In this document: positions 47,959 through 60,154 of the stretch, piece by piece
Layout: the number at the start of each line of letters is the position of its first letter
How positions within the stretch are numbered: the stretch's first letter is position 1
Origin: Gnetum montanum
Taxonomy: Eukaryota > Streptophyta > Gnetopsida > Gnetales > Gnetaceae
Assembly (NCBI GenBank): GCA_015680685.1
Contig: MNCI01007715.1
Span: 166,912 to 230,911, forward strand
Direction of reading: 5' to 3'
Length of the DNA stretch: 64,000 nt
The notes under the pieces: generated by a model
Told to the model about the DNA's origin: nothing
What the model saw: only the letters and a program-made list of their open reading frames with translations
The model's database searches: none
Position numbers and translations under genes: made by a program

Positions 47959-50900
47959 ATGGCTTCTTCTCATAAGATTAACTCACCTAGGAATAACACG
48001 GAAGACAGTCAACAACATACACATAACCTAAACCAGCCAAGTCCTAAACAATATAAGATAGTTTATACTCATCCCGATGAGTATATTCCTGATTACACTT
48101 TTATCCTCCATCAGGATGAATAGTTGCACTAGAGAGATTTTTTTGGTAACATAGTTTTACCACTAGATCAATCTGTTTTGAACATGCACTTTCGTGCCTT
48201 AGCACAGATTGGCATGCAGGACTTATTTGCTGAATATGTTGTTGGATAATATGATATAAGGGATTATCATCCCATCGCTTTGCAACATATGAGGAACGAA
48301 AGGCAGGAGAGCCAACACTCATTGTTGAAGGGCAAGGTCCCCCATGTCCTTAGTGAAATAGGAGACAAGGAACCCCTCATAATGGGTTTCTTCGGAAATG
48401 ATGTTCCTCCTCCTCACAATGGTGAAGAGGTTAGGCATCAAAGCCTTCAATCAACTGTACATGCTATGGGCTTTGATCCCCATGAACACCAACTGTTCAT
48501 AGCAGGAACAACCACTCACGCTAAGGATGAGCACTTTGATCGTTATAACGATTAGGGCCGAAGCAGCTAAAGAGAAGGTAAGAAATATCGCCATGGTGAT
48601 GGATCCCCTTCCTCTTCCCCTTCATCTCACCATTCACACTCTCCTTCCACATCTGGGCCCAACCATCGTGAGCACAACGGAAAGGGTAAAAGTAAGGGAG
48701 ATGAAAGACCTTGACAGGAAGGTCGGGAGTTAGGACAAGGGCAAGGATGTAGGGAAAGTAGGGAACCACCATGAAGACATCACAAACGTCATGATAGGGA
48801 TGATCATGATGAACCCCTACTCGCAACCTGAAGTATGCTAGACATCATAGAGGCAGTTAGGATTCCCACAAGGCACTTAAAAGATATTCAGATCAAGCGT
48901 TTGGACATAAATAATATCCCACGTTTTGAAGGGGGATACAACGTTGATCCTCAACATCATTTACAGGAATTCCACGATGCCTGTGACTTGCAAAATATAG
49001 ATAATGAGTGGCAAAATCTTAAGTTGTTTCCAACGACACTCACCAAAGAAGCAGAGAGCTGGTATCAGTTCTTAGAACCAGAAACCATCAGGAGGTGGAG
49101 TATGATGCTTAAACTATTCAACAACAAATATCAAACATACTCCAGAGTGTCCAATTTGCGTAAGTAGATCCAAGGTTGGGAACAATGTACTTATGAACCC
49201 TTGGATGCTGCCATGGCCCGCTACTATACATTGCTACATCATTGCCCAGGCCATGGGTACGCTAAGCGGGATCAACTATGCCACATCGTGGATGGGCTAA
49301 GGAATGAAATGAGAAGAACTCTTGGGACTTATGCCCAAGGGAAACTTTCCCAGCTTAGAGCTCATGAAGTTGAAAGTTTGTTGGAACAAGTAGCACAAGA
49401 AGAGGGTGAGCTACGTAAGAGGGAAAATCCAGAGGAGTACAACCACGACCCCTCCCTTCGCAAGAAGGGAGTGAAATTCTGTGATGAGGAGGATGAGTCA
49501 CCACTCGAAGAGTTGGTGAATCAGAAAACCATGCTGATCCAAAAGTTAACAACCGAGGTATCGACTAAGGTAGACCAAATGTGGAATTCCTTAGACTCAA
49601 GAATAGAAATAGTCTTAAAAATTGTAGAAGATTCTAAGGTAGAACAAAGTAGTGACAAAGGCAAAACCAAGTGGAGAAAATTAAGCCCTGCACATAACAA
49701 GGGTAAGGGGAAAATTCCTATCTCTGATGAGGCTGTGAATTCTGATACAGATGATGATAGTGGATGCGAAGTCTACTACTATGACCATCCTAAGGGATGT
49801 TGCCCAATTATCTCACATCTGCAAGAGTCTGGGGTGTATGCGTTAAATCTAAGACTTAATCAACGGCAAACACCCCGAAGGTTACCCTATCCACAAGGTA
49901 ACCCAAGGTAGTTTCACCAATCCTTAACATATTACCCAAGTGGAATGCCTCCATAGCCTATTGGACAACATCAGTAGTGGCAATACCCACAGTCATGGGG
50001 GATGCCATCGCCAACACATTACTACCCTTACCGGCAGCCTGATCCTTATGGTTATTATGTGCAACAACCAGTTTCTCTAGGTGACTCTATGGATCACACT
50101 ACTCCCCAACGTCACTACCAAGTTTGAGAGTACTTTAGGAGGACTCCTTCTCCTTCGGGAGATATCTCACATTCAACCCATCCTCTAACTCCTCCCGCAA
50201 CTCTTCCACCTGTAGTTCCCATACAACCTATTCCAACAATGTAGGGGGAATTACCTACCCAACCACAGCAACGTAATGCCACGAGAGTTGTAAATATTTA
50301 GCATGTAAATATCCAACCAGGTGCTAGTTCTAACAACTATACAAAGAGGAGACCCTTCTTCAGAACTAAGAGCCCAGACAAACTCTCACAACAACAAGCA
50401 GTTGGACACATGTATAAGCCTCTAACCACTAACACTTTTGAGAACCCTTCAGTCCAACAACTAAGTACGCAAACAGTTATTTTGACACATACCGTAATTG
50501 ACTGGATAAAGGTGGGCCACCTTCCCAGGAAACTATCTGATCCTGGAAACCCCTTAATTCATTTACAAATCACCACAAATGCATCACATCGAGCTCTTCT
50601 TGACTCAGGTTCTGGAGTCAACCAAATTTCACATAAGATGTATCAAGCCTGGAACCTGTCCCAACTTCAGAAGAGTAACATACAATTGGAGCTAGCTGAC
50701 GAGTCCATCACCATTCCCTTAGGATTGGTAGAGGAAATTATCACCATTGTGTGTGGGTGGTCATACCCAGTCGATTTCCTGGTGATTAAGGTTAACAACG
50801 AAGGGGGCTTCCCCATTATAATGGGAAAGCTATGGCTAAGTATCATAGATGCGTACCTAGGAATCCGTGATCTTTCCTTGCAAATTTCTAAGATGAATAT

Positions 50901-51042
50901 TTACAGAAAGATCAAGAAGAAGAAGATTCCATGCATCGCATACAGTGATTCATCGGGTGATGACATGGAGGATATGTCTCCATGTGAGAGGTGTGCCTAT
51001 GAAAGTGAGAAAAAAGAATGCCTGTATGTAGCAACCACGTAA
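47959..51042 (+). pseudogene. gag-pro: Element 2 gag-protease, one frame with 15 stops
   Basis: A single 1,028-codon frame from ATG 47,959 to the stop at 51,040-51,042, without any frameshift but with about fifteen internal stops. The gag core is at 48,835-49,600: a FEGGYNVDPQHHLQEFHDAC block, then LTKEAESWYQFL, LFNNKYQTY, PLDAAMARYYTLL, CHIVDGL and LGTYAQGKLSQLRAHEVESL. A zinc knuckle near 49,765-49,805 reads C-x6-H-x3-CC; the second Cys expected from element 1 is Tyr. A Pro/Gln/Tyr-rich linker (49,910-50,400) leads to an aspartic protease at 50,560-50,880 with LLDSGSGVNQIS (intact D-S-G) and a GGFPIIMGKLWL end. The frame, intact apart from point stops, implies fairly recent activity followed by transition-type decay. 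Confidence 0.85.
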
Positions 51043-53173
51043 CTAGTAGTAGACACCCCATGGTTGATAGCCACTTTAAGGAGCAAACAAATATGCATGG
51101 AATGAACTGAGGAGACAACTCATGCCAACAACCGTGGCATAGACACATTAGAACGTGAGCGTCGCCAACTTCCACCCCTCAACTTAAGATCATCAATTGG
51201 GAGAAGTTGGGTACTTATTAGAAATTCAAATAGACACTCATTATTTTGGATCTCTCCATTACAACTCAGTCATGAGGGACATGGCCACCTATGCTAACTA
51301 TATGGGACCCTCGATTCTTTTTCAATTTTTGTTTTACACATTTTTGTTTTACAAATTTCTTTAACTTTCTCTATTTTTGTTTTACACCATCGTTATACTT
51401 TTCTATTTTTTGTGTGCATGTGTGTATGCCACCCACCATGTAATTTCATCACCCAATAAGTGTTCAAACCGATGGTATGAATTATTTTCATATTGATTGC
51501 TAATTTTTGGTCTTTACCTTTAAGTGACAATGTTGATACTAAGGTATGTTTCTTTTGATATGGAAGGCAATGAGATCACTTCATTCATCCATCCACCAAT
51601 TTCTATGGTTTCTCTTGGCTTGGAAATGTATAGTTCCCTTCTAATAAGAACTTTAACGAATCGGTGACTAGGTATTTCTCAAACTAAGGAAGGACTCAAG
51701 GATTGCAAAGGGTGTGACTTCAAGGGAACTTGATGCTTTTGTGTTGGTCATTTAGTTGGGTGCTTAGATGTTTCTTCTTGAGTTTTCTTACTATTCCGAT
51801 GTTACCCAATTATAGGAAGCTAAGACAATAAAAATAAAAAGTCTTTGCATGGTGTGGTTCTCACGCATAAAAACACAAAACGCGAAAAAAAATGAAGAAA
51901 GTGAGAATTCAAAGCACACCCCTTAGACAAAATAAAATTTTGGCTACAAGCACTGGTTATGGAACCAAAAGTGTTCCCTCTAACTAAGGCCCTTCTCACT
52001 TTCCATTGCCTCCTTTGTTTCATCAAAATGGTAGTGGCTCTTTGGATATGCATACTCATTATCCCAATGGATGGTTTAACCGAATGCATTGATGCGACGT
52101 CACTGGAAGTGGTTGATTTGAGGCCAAAGTTGGAATGAGACTTGCCAAGTTACGTTAATCATTAAACACACAAGGGGCTATACACCACCTTGTTCTTGAT
52201 ATTCCATTCCATTTCTCTTCTCCCCATCCTTCTCTCCATTGTTCACCTCATTGCCGGTTGTATCATTAGTGTATATATTTTGGTTGATACATTGTTTTCT
52301 TTTTGGTAAATTCTTGTGGTTAAGACTTTAACTCTTGTTCCAAAAGACATTCCCAGAGCCTACGAACTCTTTGAATGTGGGTCTATCAGGGCATTAACGA
52401 CATGTGGCTGCTTTGGGGAGGACCCACTGACATTCCTATTTGGTGCATTCATTAACTTCTTTTCCTTAACATTTTGCAATTGATTATTATTTTGTTCATT
52501 ACCATCATGACATCTATTTCATTGATGTTTTCAGTTGCCTTTTTTATCTATCTTTCTTACTCCTTTCCCTTCTTCATTCTAATGCTACCGGAGGTTCGCA
52601 ATTAGTCATGGGGGTACGGGGCCCGCTTTTTTCGATTTTCTTCTAGCTCTGAAATTTTTGATTTTCTTCCTAACCCCTACACCTTCGGTAGTCATCATTA
52701 CTACACCTCCCGATCCATATTAGCCATACCACAACCTAGCCAATGGACCTACACTGAAGCAAGGTATTAATTCCTTAATGATTCAATTACCCTTGCTAAT
52801 ATATGATTGTGTTTTGTGTGCAGATGGCAATCATACAACAATAGAATGGATCTGGAGCAAACACTTGGAATGGAGCAGCGCTGAAGCAGCTATGCAAGAA
52901 GCAAGATCAATGGCGCGCTTATGGATGGACAATGAAAAGCGCAATCTTGGCGTTGGCAATAGCAAAACTTCTTTCTATCTCTCTCTTTCTCTCTCAGTTA
53001 CCAACAAAGGCCTGATGTCATTGTAATAAGGTGTTCACCCTTGTTTTCATGAACACCAGTTTTGTCAAGTCTTGTAATAATGATCTGTTCACATGTCATC
53101 CCATTAGTTTCATTCCCCTCAATAATTCCATACCTTCCTAATATTATTGTAAGGAACTCGAGGACGATTTTTC
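51043..53173 (+). other. Element 2 non-coding 3' region
   Basis: About 2.1 kb without RT or integrase motifs. T-rich tracts at 51,300-51,420, the block TTTGGGGAGGACCCACT near 52,413 (shared with element 1) and a second polypurine-like AGTCATGGGGGTA at 52,604-52,616. An open stretch of 82 codons at 52,778-53,026 has no recognisable relative and is probably chance. Confidence 0.6.
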
Positions 53174-53190
53174 ATTCAGTCATGGGGGTA
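53174..53190 (+). promoter_or_regulatory. Element 2 polypurine tract
   Basis: ATTCAGTCATGGGGGTA abuts the 3' LTR and matches element 1. Confidence 0.75.
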
Positions 53191-54311
53191 TGATGAGATG
53201 TGATATGCACAAGCTGCAATATCACATCCCCTGTGATATCGCGTACACGATATCACGTCGTCCCCTATGATATCACGTATGCAATATCGCGGTCCGCCGC
53301 CAAATCTATAAATAAGAGGCAGGACTCCCCTCATTTCCCATCCTGGCTAGAAGTAGCGAAGCTCTGGCAGTTTGATCACTCCAGAGATAAATTAATTTCC
53401 CATGTGCTCGCAGTAGGAGTCCTAGAGTGAATAGGTCTTTATTCGAGCAACATTGTACCTGAACACAAGTTGTGTACGGCAATAAAGACGAACTTGATTG
53501 GATAAACCTTGCAGTGCATGGATAGGATTTTATTTATTGTTATTTATTGCTTTCCTAAAATGTGGTATGAGTACGACTTGATTATGAGCATCTAAGGATG
53601 TGTACAGCTAGTCAAGGAATCGGCTGCTCGTCGCATGCGGTATGAGTACGACTTGATTACGAGCATTGTGACTACTTGGTAACCCAGTAGCATATTCTAG
53701 GATCTACACTTGGTAATACCAATGGTAGTCCCAGTGTGTATGGCTAGTCAAGGAAATGGCTGCTCATCACACTTAGGCTAGTTAGGTTCTCTCACCCTTC
53801 ACTCCTAGAACGTGGGGTAAGTACGACTTGGCTACNACTTGGTAATACCAGTGGTAGTCCCAGTGTGTATGGCTAGTCAAGGAAACGGCTGCTCATCACA
53901 CTTAGGCTAGTTAACTACCTCAGTAGGACCACTTCCAGCACGTGCATTACATGTGGTGATCCCAGTAACGATTAGTGTTTGGTAGCCATAGTTGCATCGG
54001 TTCAGGGTGTGTACGGTAAGTGGGAATAGATGCTTTAATTTAGAATTAGGACATTAGTTAGAGTAGTTAGTTCTCTCAACCCTTCACCCCTTAGCATAGG
54101 AGATAAACCAGAAAAGACCAAAAAAATCATATACCTCGAACTTACTTAACCATACACCGTGACAACAACAAGTAAGTCTGGGAAGACAACGAATGATTAA
54201 CCCCAAGTGTTCCATGGGGCGTTTAGGCATTTACTCTATGGAGTTCGACCGGATCATGCGTGCTACGCTCATTTTGCATGGTTGAGTGTAGGGGTACCTC
54301 TCCACTCATCA
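53191..54311 (+). repeat. Element 2 3' LTR
   Basis: Matches the 5' LTR with mostly C/T and G/A differences. Promoter boxes at 53,216-53,291, CTATAAATAAG at 53,306-53,316 and AATAAA at 53,481-53,486. The module region is disturbed by the N at 53,836. Confidence 0.9.
53708..53914. repeat. Duplicated segment around N at 53,836
   Basis: About 78 bases at 53,708-53,785 recur at 53,837-53,914 with two differences. The 5' LTR has different sequence at the corresponding place, so a misjoin within the LTR is likely. Confidence 0.75.
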
Positions 54312-55180
54312 AACAGTTTATAATTTTCTTTTAAATAACATAAGGTTTCAAGTCTTTAGACAAAAATGGATTCTTGAAAATTATTTCTTAATCCAACTTC
54401 ATTGTATCTTGAAGTTGAATTATGATAACCTATATATTCTATTTCTGTAATAATTTGCTAACAATAACTAGAAATCTAAGAGACTCTCTAGTATCATGTA
54501 GTTGCCATGCCATTACATGCCTCTTCATCTTAGAAAGTATGGTCAATGGGATATCAAAAAGAAGACCTTCATTGTTATCCAATGCCCACATGAGTAAAGT
54601 TGCATCATTAAAAATATTTTCTTTGATTACTTTTATTGGAAATAAATCCCATTACATAAATTTGAAGAGAAACAATAACTCTAGATAGCAATTTGGATTG
54701 CTTTGTTTCTTATCAAATTTTTTGGCATATTGAATTAGTTGGTTTTCACTTTTCCTTCACCTTCATTCATTTATAGCTAACTCATTACTCCATGAAAAAT
54801 GTATGATTTTTGAAATATCATTTACATTGAAGGTGAAATTTTGACCTTGTACAGTGGCTTGCAAAGTATTTAACCCAACTAACACACCATTAGTTAACCA
54901 TTCATAAAAATTTTCAATAACATTTTTATTAAAAGATCCTTCCATTATCATCCAATTATAGATTCTAATCTCTTTAATTTCTCAAAAAATAAAGACATTT
55001 CTGGTAACTCCAAGAGACTTTCAACAATGCGTTCACAAACTAAGGCAATAGCTACAATTTCAAAAATTAAATAACATTTAGAATAACATAAAGCAAAAGA
55101 ATTTATTAACAAGTGTATTACTATATTTTTGAAATAACTACAATTCAAAAAACTATATGTACTCACATGCAAGGTTCCTT
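54312..55180 (-). pseudogene. 5' part of the gene interrupted by element 2
   Basis: On the minus strand a coding-like frame runs from about 55,172 towards 54,312. The head contains SLLELPEMSLFFEKLKRLES, then (54,951-54,763) WLTNGVLVGLNTLQATVQG, FNVNDISKIIHF. Further on, in the same general frame with stops, come WDLFPIKVIKENIF, ATLLMWALDNNEGLLFDIP and MKRHVMAW. The order (F-x-I-xxIIxF, later L-FPI-xxx, ALL-x-AL-x-x-x-x-x-DIP) recalls the plant transposon protein domain (Transposase_32 type) also suspected in element 1. This is pattern memory, not a search. The frame should continue at 46,704, across element 2, into a coiled-coil tail. Confidence 0.45.
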
Positions 55181-56489
55181 TTGCTATTGCTTATAGCTTT
55201 TACCACACTCATAATTGTATAGAACTTTGATAATAGCAACCACTATGAAAGCAAATTTTCACAAAAAAAAATAGCAAACTTTAGCTATGCTATAATTAAA
55301 ATAACATTATTAGCACACATTATAGAAATTGCTAATATGTTGTGGCACACCTAAACATTTGCATGTCATGCACATTATAGACATATTGAAATTTCATCAA
55401 ACCACTATCAGTGATCAAATATTAAAATAATAATCATCTTATCATTGATATATATAAGTTATTAACTATCAAATACTAAATAAGAACATAACTTTAGAAA
55501 TATCAAAAAATAATTTCTTCAATTCCTACACCCAAATGCAAAAATGATCCTTTTCAACCTTAAAAAGAAACATGATGCCATCATTCTAAATGATGCATCT
55601 TAACATTTCAATTAGTTAAAAGTATCAATTTCAAGTCATAATTTGGCTATAATTGACTTACAATAACATATGCAATGGTTTTATGAGAAAAAAAGCTCAT
55701 TAGAAATGATCCAAGAAAGCTTAGGAACCTACAATGTTAACAATCAATTTAAAAATAGATATATGAACATATACATGGCCAATTAAAATATATTATAGCT
55801 ACAAAGGTTTGTAATTTAGTATAATTTTTACATACTATCCTTGTAAATTCTTAATAGTCAAAAAAATTTCCAAAAATAAAATGCTTTCTTAGGAATATAT
55901 ATTGAACTATAATTACACTTTAAAGAATCTTCAATTTGTATGAATATAGAGTTTTATATTTTATGGTTGTTATTTTAAAATATCCTTGTATATTCAACCT
56001 AGCTATAATCAACTAGGTTTTTTTAATTCCTATTTAGTTTTGAAGGCAAACTTACTTGCCCTTTAATTAGATTGTTAATTTGTTAAATACATTGAGAAAA
56101 CATGTCATTGTATCCATAAATCCATGAAAATCAACCTATTCATAAATCCAATGACAAAGAACAAGTGATAATATCATTAACTAATTTAGAAAGATGCAGG
56201 TCAATGGATTTTATAAAATAATAATGCCTAGAGTTTCTTATGTTAGGAAAACTAGGCTTAAAAATCCTCCAAAAACTATTATATAATTTTCTTAAGGATG
56301 ATTTTGAAGATTTCAAATGGTGCATTTTTACTATAAAATATATCCCATAGGTCTATGGATGTAAAAAAAACTTTAGTTTAAGTTTCACATTATGATTTGG
56401 ATGAAATAGAGTAGGAAAACATATTAATGATCTTAACTAAAATTTCAATGATGATGGGATACATGGGTGAGATAGTTACATAGTTACAT
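55181..56489. other. AT-rich DNA, no gene seen
   Basis: Very AT-rich, no open frame beyond chance length, no recognisable repeat. Confidence 0.45.
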
Positions 56490-58252
56490 AGGTGCATTTG
56501 ATGACTGGAACACCGAGAGGCTAGTGAGGATACAACCTAACCCCAAATCTATGTGAGGGTCATTGTAGGAAATAGAAATGAGGTGCCTTGAATGATCTTG
56601 TCAATCAAACAAGGACTTATGTGGTGTTAAAATGACTATGTGCAAGAGGGCTTTATACTGCATTACGTGCAAACACTAGGACTAGTTAAGATAGAGTATA
56701 GTGAGTTGTCCCGACCTAAGAACAATGATGTGAACATGAAAATATGTATCAAACAATAGAAAATTCCAAGATTTATTCGTAATATCAAGGAAAAGTGCTT
56801 GGAAAAATGAATACATATTCAGAACAAAAAATGCACCTCCCCAAAGAAGGGAAGCGTAGTTATTGTATGAAAAGTGGTGAGAATGATACGTGGTGTACAA
56901 GTATGCACAGTGGTAGTGTAGTAGTGCAATCATTGTCTCTGGGATTCTTGGTATGTGGAGCTAATGGCTATCATGGGAACTGAACCTACTAGGTTAGCTG
57001 TTCTATGAATATAATGGTGGACTACATTTTTGAAGGCGTCAAGGTGCGAAGCTCAAATGCTTAGGTGCAAGAATGCTAGGGATGATCAGAAAGTTAAAAT
57101 ACCCAATGCTCTTTTGATTTGCTAATCCTTAAGATGTTGAACATAGGGGTATTTATAGGGTATGGTTAGTGTGAGATGCAAATTAGGTGCCGCATGGCAT
57201 GAGTGTAGATGGGGTTATGCTAACATGCTACACTCCCATGAGAGTAGCAAAGTGTTATGCTTTAAAGAATAGCAACGAGTTTCGAAAGACTACTGAACTA
57301 TGACTACACTACTTGGACTACATGTGCCAAAGTTTAAAAGATCGCAATGTCCCTACAAAAAATATAGAAAAAAATGCAACTTGATGACTATATTTTGGGA
57401 CTATGTCTTCCCCTCTTTTGAGTAGGGTTAAGGGTAGGAACAATTTTGGGAACCAATGGGGGTGCAAAAGGGGATGCAAATTGATGATGTTGATTGTCAG
57501 AGGAATGTTAGAGTTAAGACAAAGACTGATGCTGAGTTCTAGAGGCTTTTGAAGGCTATCGAAGGCTTTTCTCTAGTATCAAGCTGGCTACACTCTAGAG
57601 TGTGACACAATACTTAGTGAAAATTTGCAAAATTTTGATGTTTCACATTGGTTATGCTAGCTACACTGGGAAGCATAGTAGATAATAGCAGGAATAGTTA
57701 GCCAAATTTTAACAAAATCTGCAATCTTCCTTCATGGTACGCTAGCAATGCTCTAGAGCATAGTAGGAGAGGTAGCATTAGAAGTTTGAAAATGTGCCAA
57801 ATGTGTCTTCCATGTCAAGCTAGCTTAATAGATTCTTGTCCAACACTTAGGAAAAACTAGGCACTATAACTTGTGCTACACTAGCTACACTAGGGATCAT
57901 AGCAAGCATGACAAACCCAAGAGATAGAAAATTTACCAAACTGTTTTATCCATCCCAAGTGACCCTTAATCACTTTTGGCTTAGCATTTGGGAAAACTAG
58001 CCATGGTGGAAGTGTATGCTATGCTAGCTACACTGGGGAGTGTAGCAGGCATATTGAGAGTGTAGAAAGACACTTAAAAAATTTTCATGCAACTACTATT
58101 AACACTTGAAAATTTTGCAAAACAAGCCCTGATGTGTGTGACCCTGGCTACGCTAGGGAGCATAGCACCAATGCTTAGAAAAATTTTTCAAGTTTTGTCA
58201 CTTAGAAAAATTTTTTGTTAAAGTGTAGAAGCCTAAAGTTGGTGGTGTTTCA
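56490..58252 (-). repeat. Element 5 3' LTR
   Basis: Homologous to 60,155-61,341, for example GATCAAACAAGGA-type phrases near 56,620 and 60,290. The left boundary is approximate. U3 contains repeats of about 68 bp with the phrase GCTAGCTACACTGGGGAG and TGTAGCA at about 57,583, 57,652, 57,738, 57,820, 57,886, 58,019 and 58,147. Confidence 0.6.
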
Positions 58253-58330
58253 TTAGCCTCACTTTTTTGACATCTAGAGGAGTGGCCCAAGAGACATCAA
58301 CAAAGAATACAAAAAACCATGACAAACGCA
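58238..58330 (-). promoter_or_regulatory. Element 5 polypurine tract in an inverted repeat
   Basis: In element sense AAAAAAGTGAGGCTAA precedes TGAAACACCACC, and GTTTTTTGTATTCTTTGTTG lies upstream as an imperfect inverse, as in elements 3 and 4. Confidence 0.5.
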
Positions 58331-59815
58331 ACACCAACACTGCTTGTTAGTGCCTGATTAGACAATGCTTTACTATGCTTGAGAGTGCTAAGGGAATAAG
58401 GTATGATAGTGAATAGGTTAGGGAGATGGGTCAAGGAATAACCAGTGGGAAGGATGCTCATTGTGCATGTAGCTGTAGGATGTAGCACCATGATGGCTTG
58501 TGATCCCTCATCGGAGTGCTTGTGAGGGAGTCAGCATGGCGAGATGGCCTACCCCTAGGATTTTGACCTCTTCTCGAAGTGCTTGTGAGATGATCAATCT
58601 AGGGTAGGACTAGTTGTGAAATGGTAGCTTTCCTATTTTTCCTTGGACACTTGTTTCGTCCCATTTTTCTTTTTCTTTTAGTTTTGTTTCACTTTTTTCT
58701 TGCTCTTTTCTTTTTGTTTTTACTTTCTTGCTTCTTCTTCATTCTCTTTTGTAGTTTTTTTTTTCTAAAAATGTTTTATTGGTAGGTAGACTATGCACCA
58801 CTGAACAAAATTTTCTTAGAAGCAATCGCATTGCATCTGTAGAATAGGTGTTTCCTCTTCAGGATGAGTTGCATTATATCTACTTAGGACTTTGACCAGC
58901 CCACAAAGGCTCCCCATGGGATGAGTTGCATTGCATCCATCACGGGTTCTACAATTGACTGAAAGAAAGATGCCATGTGCATCAAAGAAGAGTGTAGAGA
59001 ATGCAGGAAAATGTAAGGTCAAGAGGTAGAGGTGAATTGGCTATAGTAAGGTAGTAGGGATTTGCACTCTTAAGTAGCTTATCGAGTCAAGGTAGACACA
59101 TTGCAGCAGTTCGGTGACTTGCCACCACAATGAAATGTATCCTTGAGCAATGTCACATAGGCTTCATCTTGCAAATGCAACATAAAGAAAAAAAGAAAAA
59201 TAATCACATCATGTGAGATGAAGGCAAAGTCCAAAGTAGGAAGCCTAGTGTTGTGTCAGTTGTAGGTGCATGTAGTGTCCAAAGTACAAAGCCTAGTGTG
59301 GGCACCGCTGATGATAGGCTAAAAAACCTTTAGCAGCCATACCAGAAGTGAGCACCTAAGTGGTTTGAGGTGTTGGCGATGTAGGTGCTCAAGAGTCATC
59401 ACCAAGGATAGGAGCTAGGAAACCTAGCAACATGGTGAAGAGTCGCATTGCTATATGCTCTTCCAAGCCCAACCAATGGTGAGGGCTAAAGTATGGTAGT
59501 GTTGTGGTTGGGCCATAGTACCTTTGGTTTTCTAGTAAGTGATGTTGACAATGAGAGCTTTGACCAAAATGATTGATGATGATGGCAATAGCTCTAGAAG
59601 GTTGGTAAGATGCCTAAAGGCATCTTCGAAATATCAACAAGATGTCAAGGATGATGATGCTAAAAATGTTCTAGCAGGTTTTTCCTTGATGACTGAACTT
59701 TATTCTAGAACTGCAATCCCCCACCCCATCCCACCCAAAAGGTGTGAGTAGGAAACAAATGGTTGGAAGTATTCACACTCGCTTGTCTACAGAACTATGT
59801 TTTTTGGACTGTGGA
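58330..59815 (-). other. Element 5 tail, non-coding
   Basis: A pyrimidine tract (plus strand) at 58,640-58,770 is a long purine tract in element sense. No gene is recognisable; 59,539-59,751 is a short chance frame. Confidence 0.45.
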
Positions 59816-60095
59816 TACTAAATTGCAAACCAAGTTTTAAGTCTTGGTAGACTGCATGTTCTACTAGTTTAAGGTCCTAGCAGACTGTGAACCCAATTTA
59901 AGGTCTTGGTAAATTGTGATGTGCTAGTTTAAGGTCCTAGTAGACCACTGTGCTAGTTTATTATTGTAACAAATAGTGGATCACTAGTTTAAGATCATAG
60001 CGAACCATGTTGTGGGTGCTAGTTTAACATCATAGCCCAAAAACATTCTATGCTAGTTTAATGTCATAGTAGATGTTTTAACATCACAGTAGACA
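59815..60095 (-). repeat. Element 5 tail repeats (CTAGTTTAAGGTC)
   Basis: About seven imperfect units such as CTAGTTTAAGGTCCTAGCAG spaced roughly 30-50 bases. On the minus strand they read CTAGGACCTTAAACTAG, the same family as in element 3. Confidence 0.7.
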
Positions 60096-60154
60096 TTCAC
60101 TTATCTTACTTTTTTTTTGATGTAGCATTGCATACTAGGTGTAGCATGGTGTAC

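Larger units (their letters stand above)
46705..54311 (+). mobile_element. Element 2: gag-protease LTR retrotransposon without pol
   Basis: A 7.6-kb element with LTRs of 1,113 and about 1,121 bp, exact tRNA-Asp primer site, gag-protease in one frame (47,959-51,042), a 2.1-kb non-coding region and a polypurine tract. There is no room for RT, RNase H and integrase, and none of their motifs is seen, so it resembles the gag-only non-autonomous class (TR-GAG) with a protease added. It sits inside an older minus-strand gene remnant. A clean target duplication is not visible; the best pair is GACAA (46,700-46,704) and AACAG (54,312-54,316), three of five matching. Confidence 0.85.
56490..60154 (-). 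mobile_element. Element 5: 3' end of a Tat-like element
   Basis: Minus strand. The 3' LTR (about 56,490-58,252) and adjoining tail are present; the rest is absent or displaced by element 4. The LTR start (TGAAACACCACC in element sense, at 58,252) and its preceding tract match elements 3 and 4. The tail carries TAAACTAG-type repeats at 59,820-60,090. No coding motif is seen. Confidence 0.6.

Noticed and set aside
48521-48826. 101-codon open frame on the minus strand
   Set aside because: It lies opposite the gag frame of element 2 and has no independent support.
46700-54316. Target-site duplication for element 2
   Set aside because: GACAA and AACAG match at only three of five positions, so it is not claimed as a feature.
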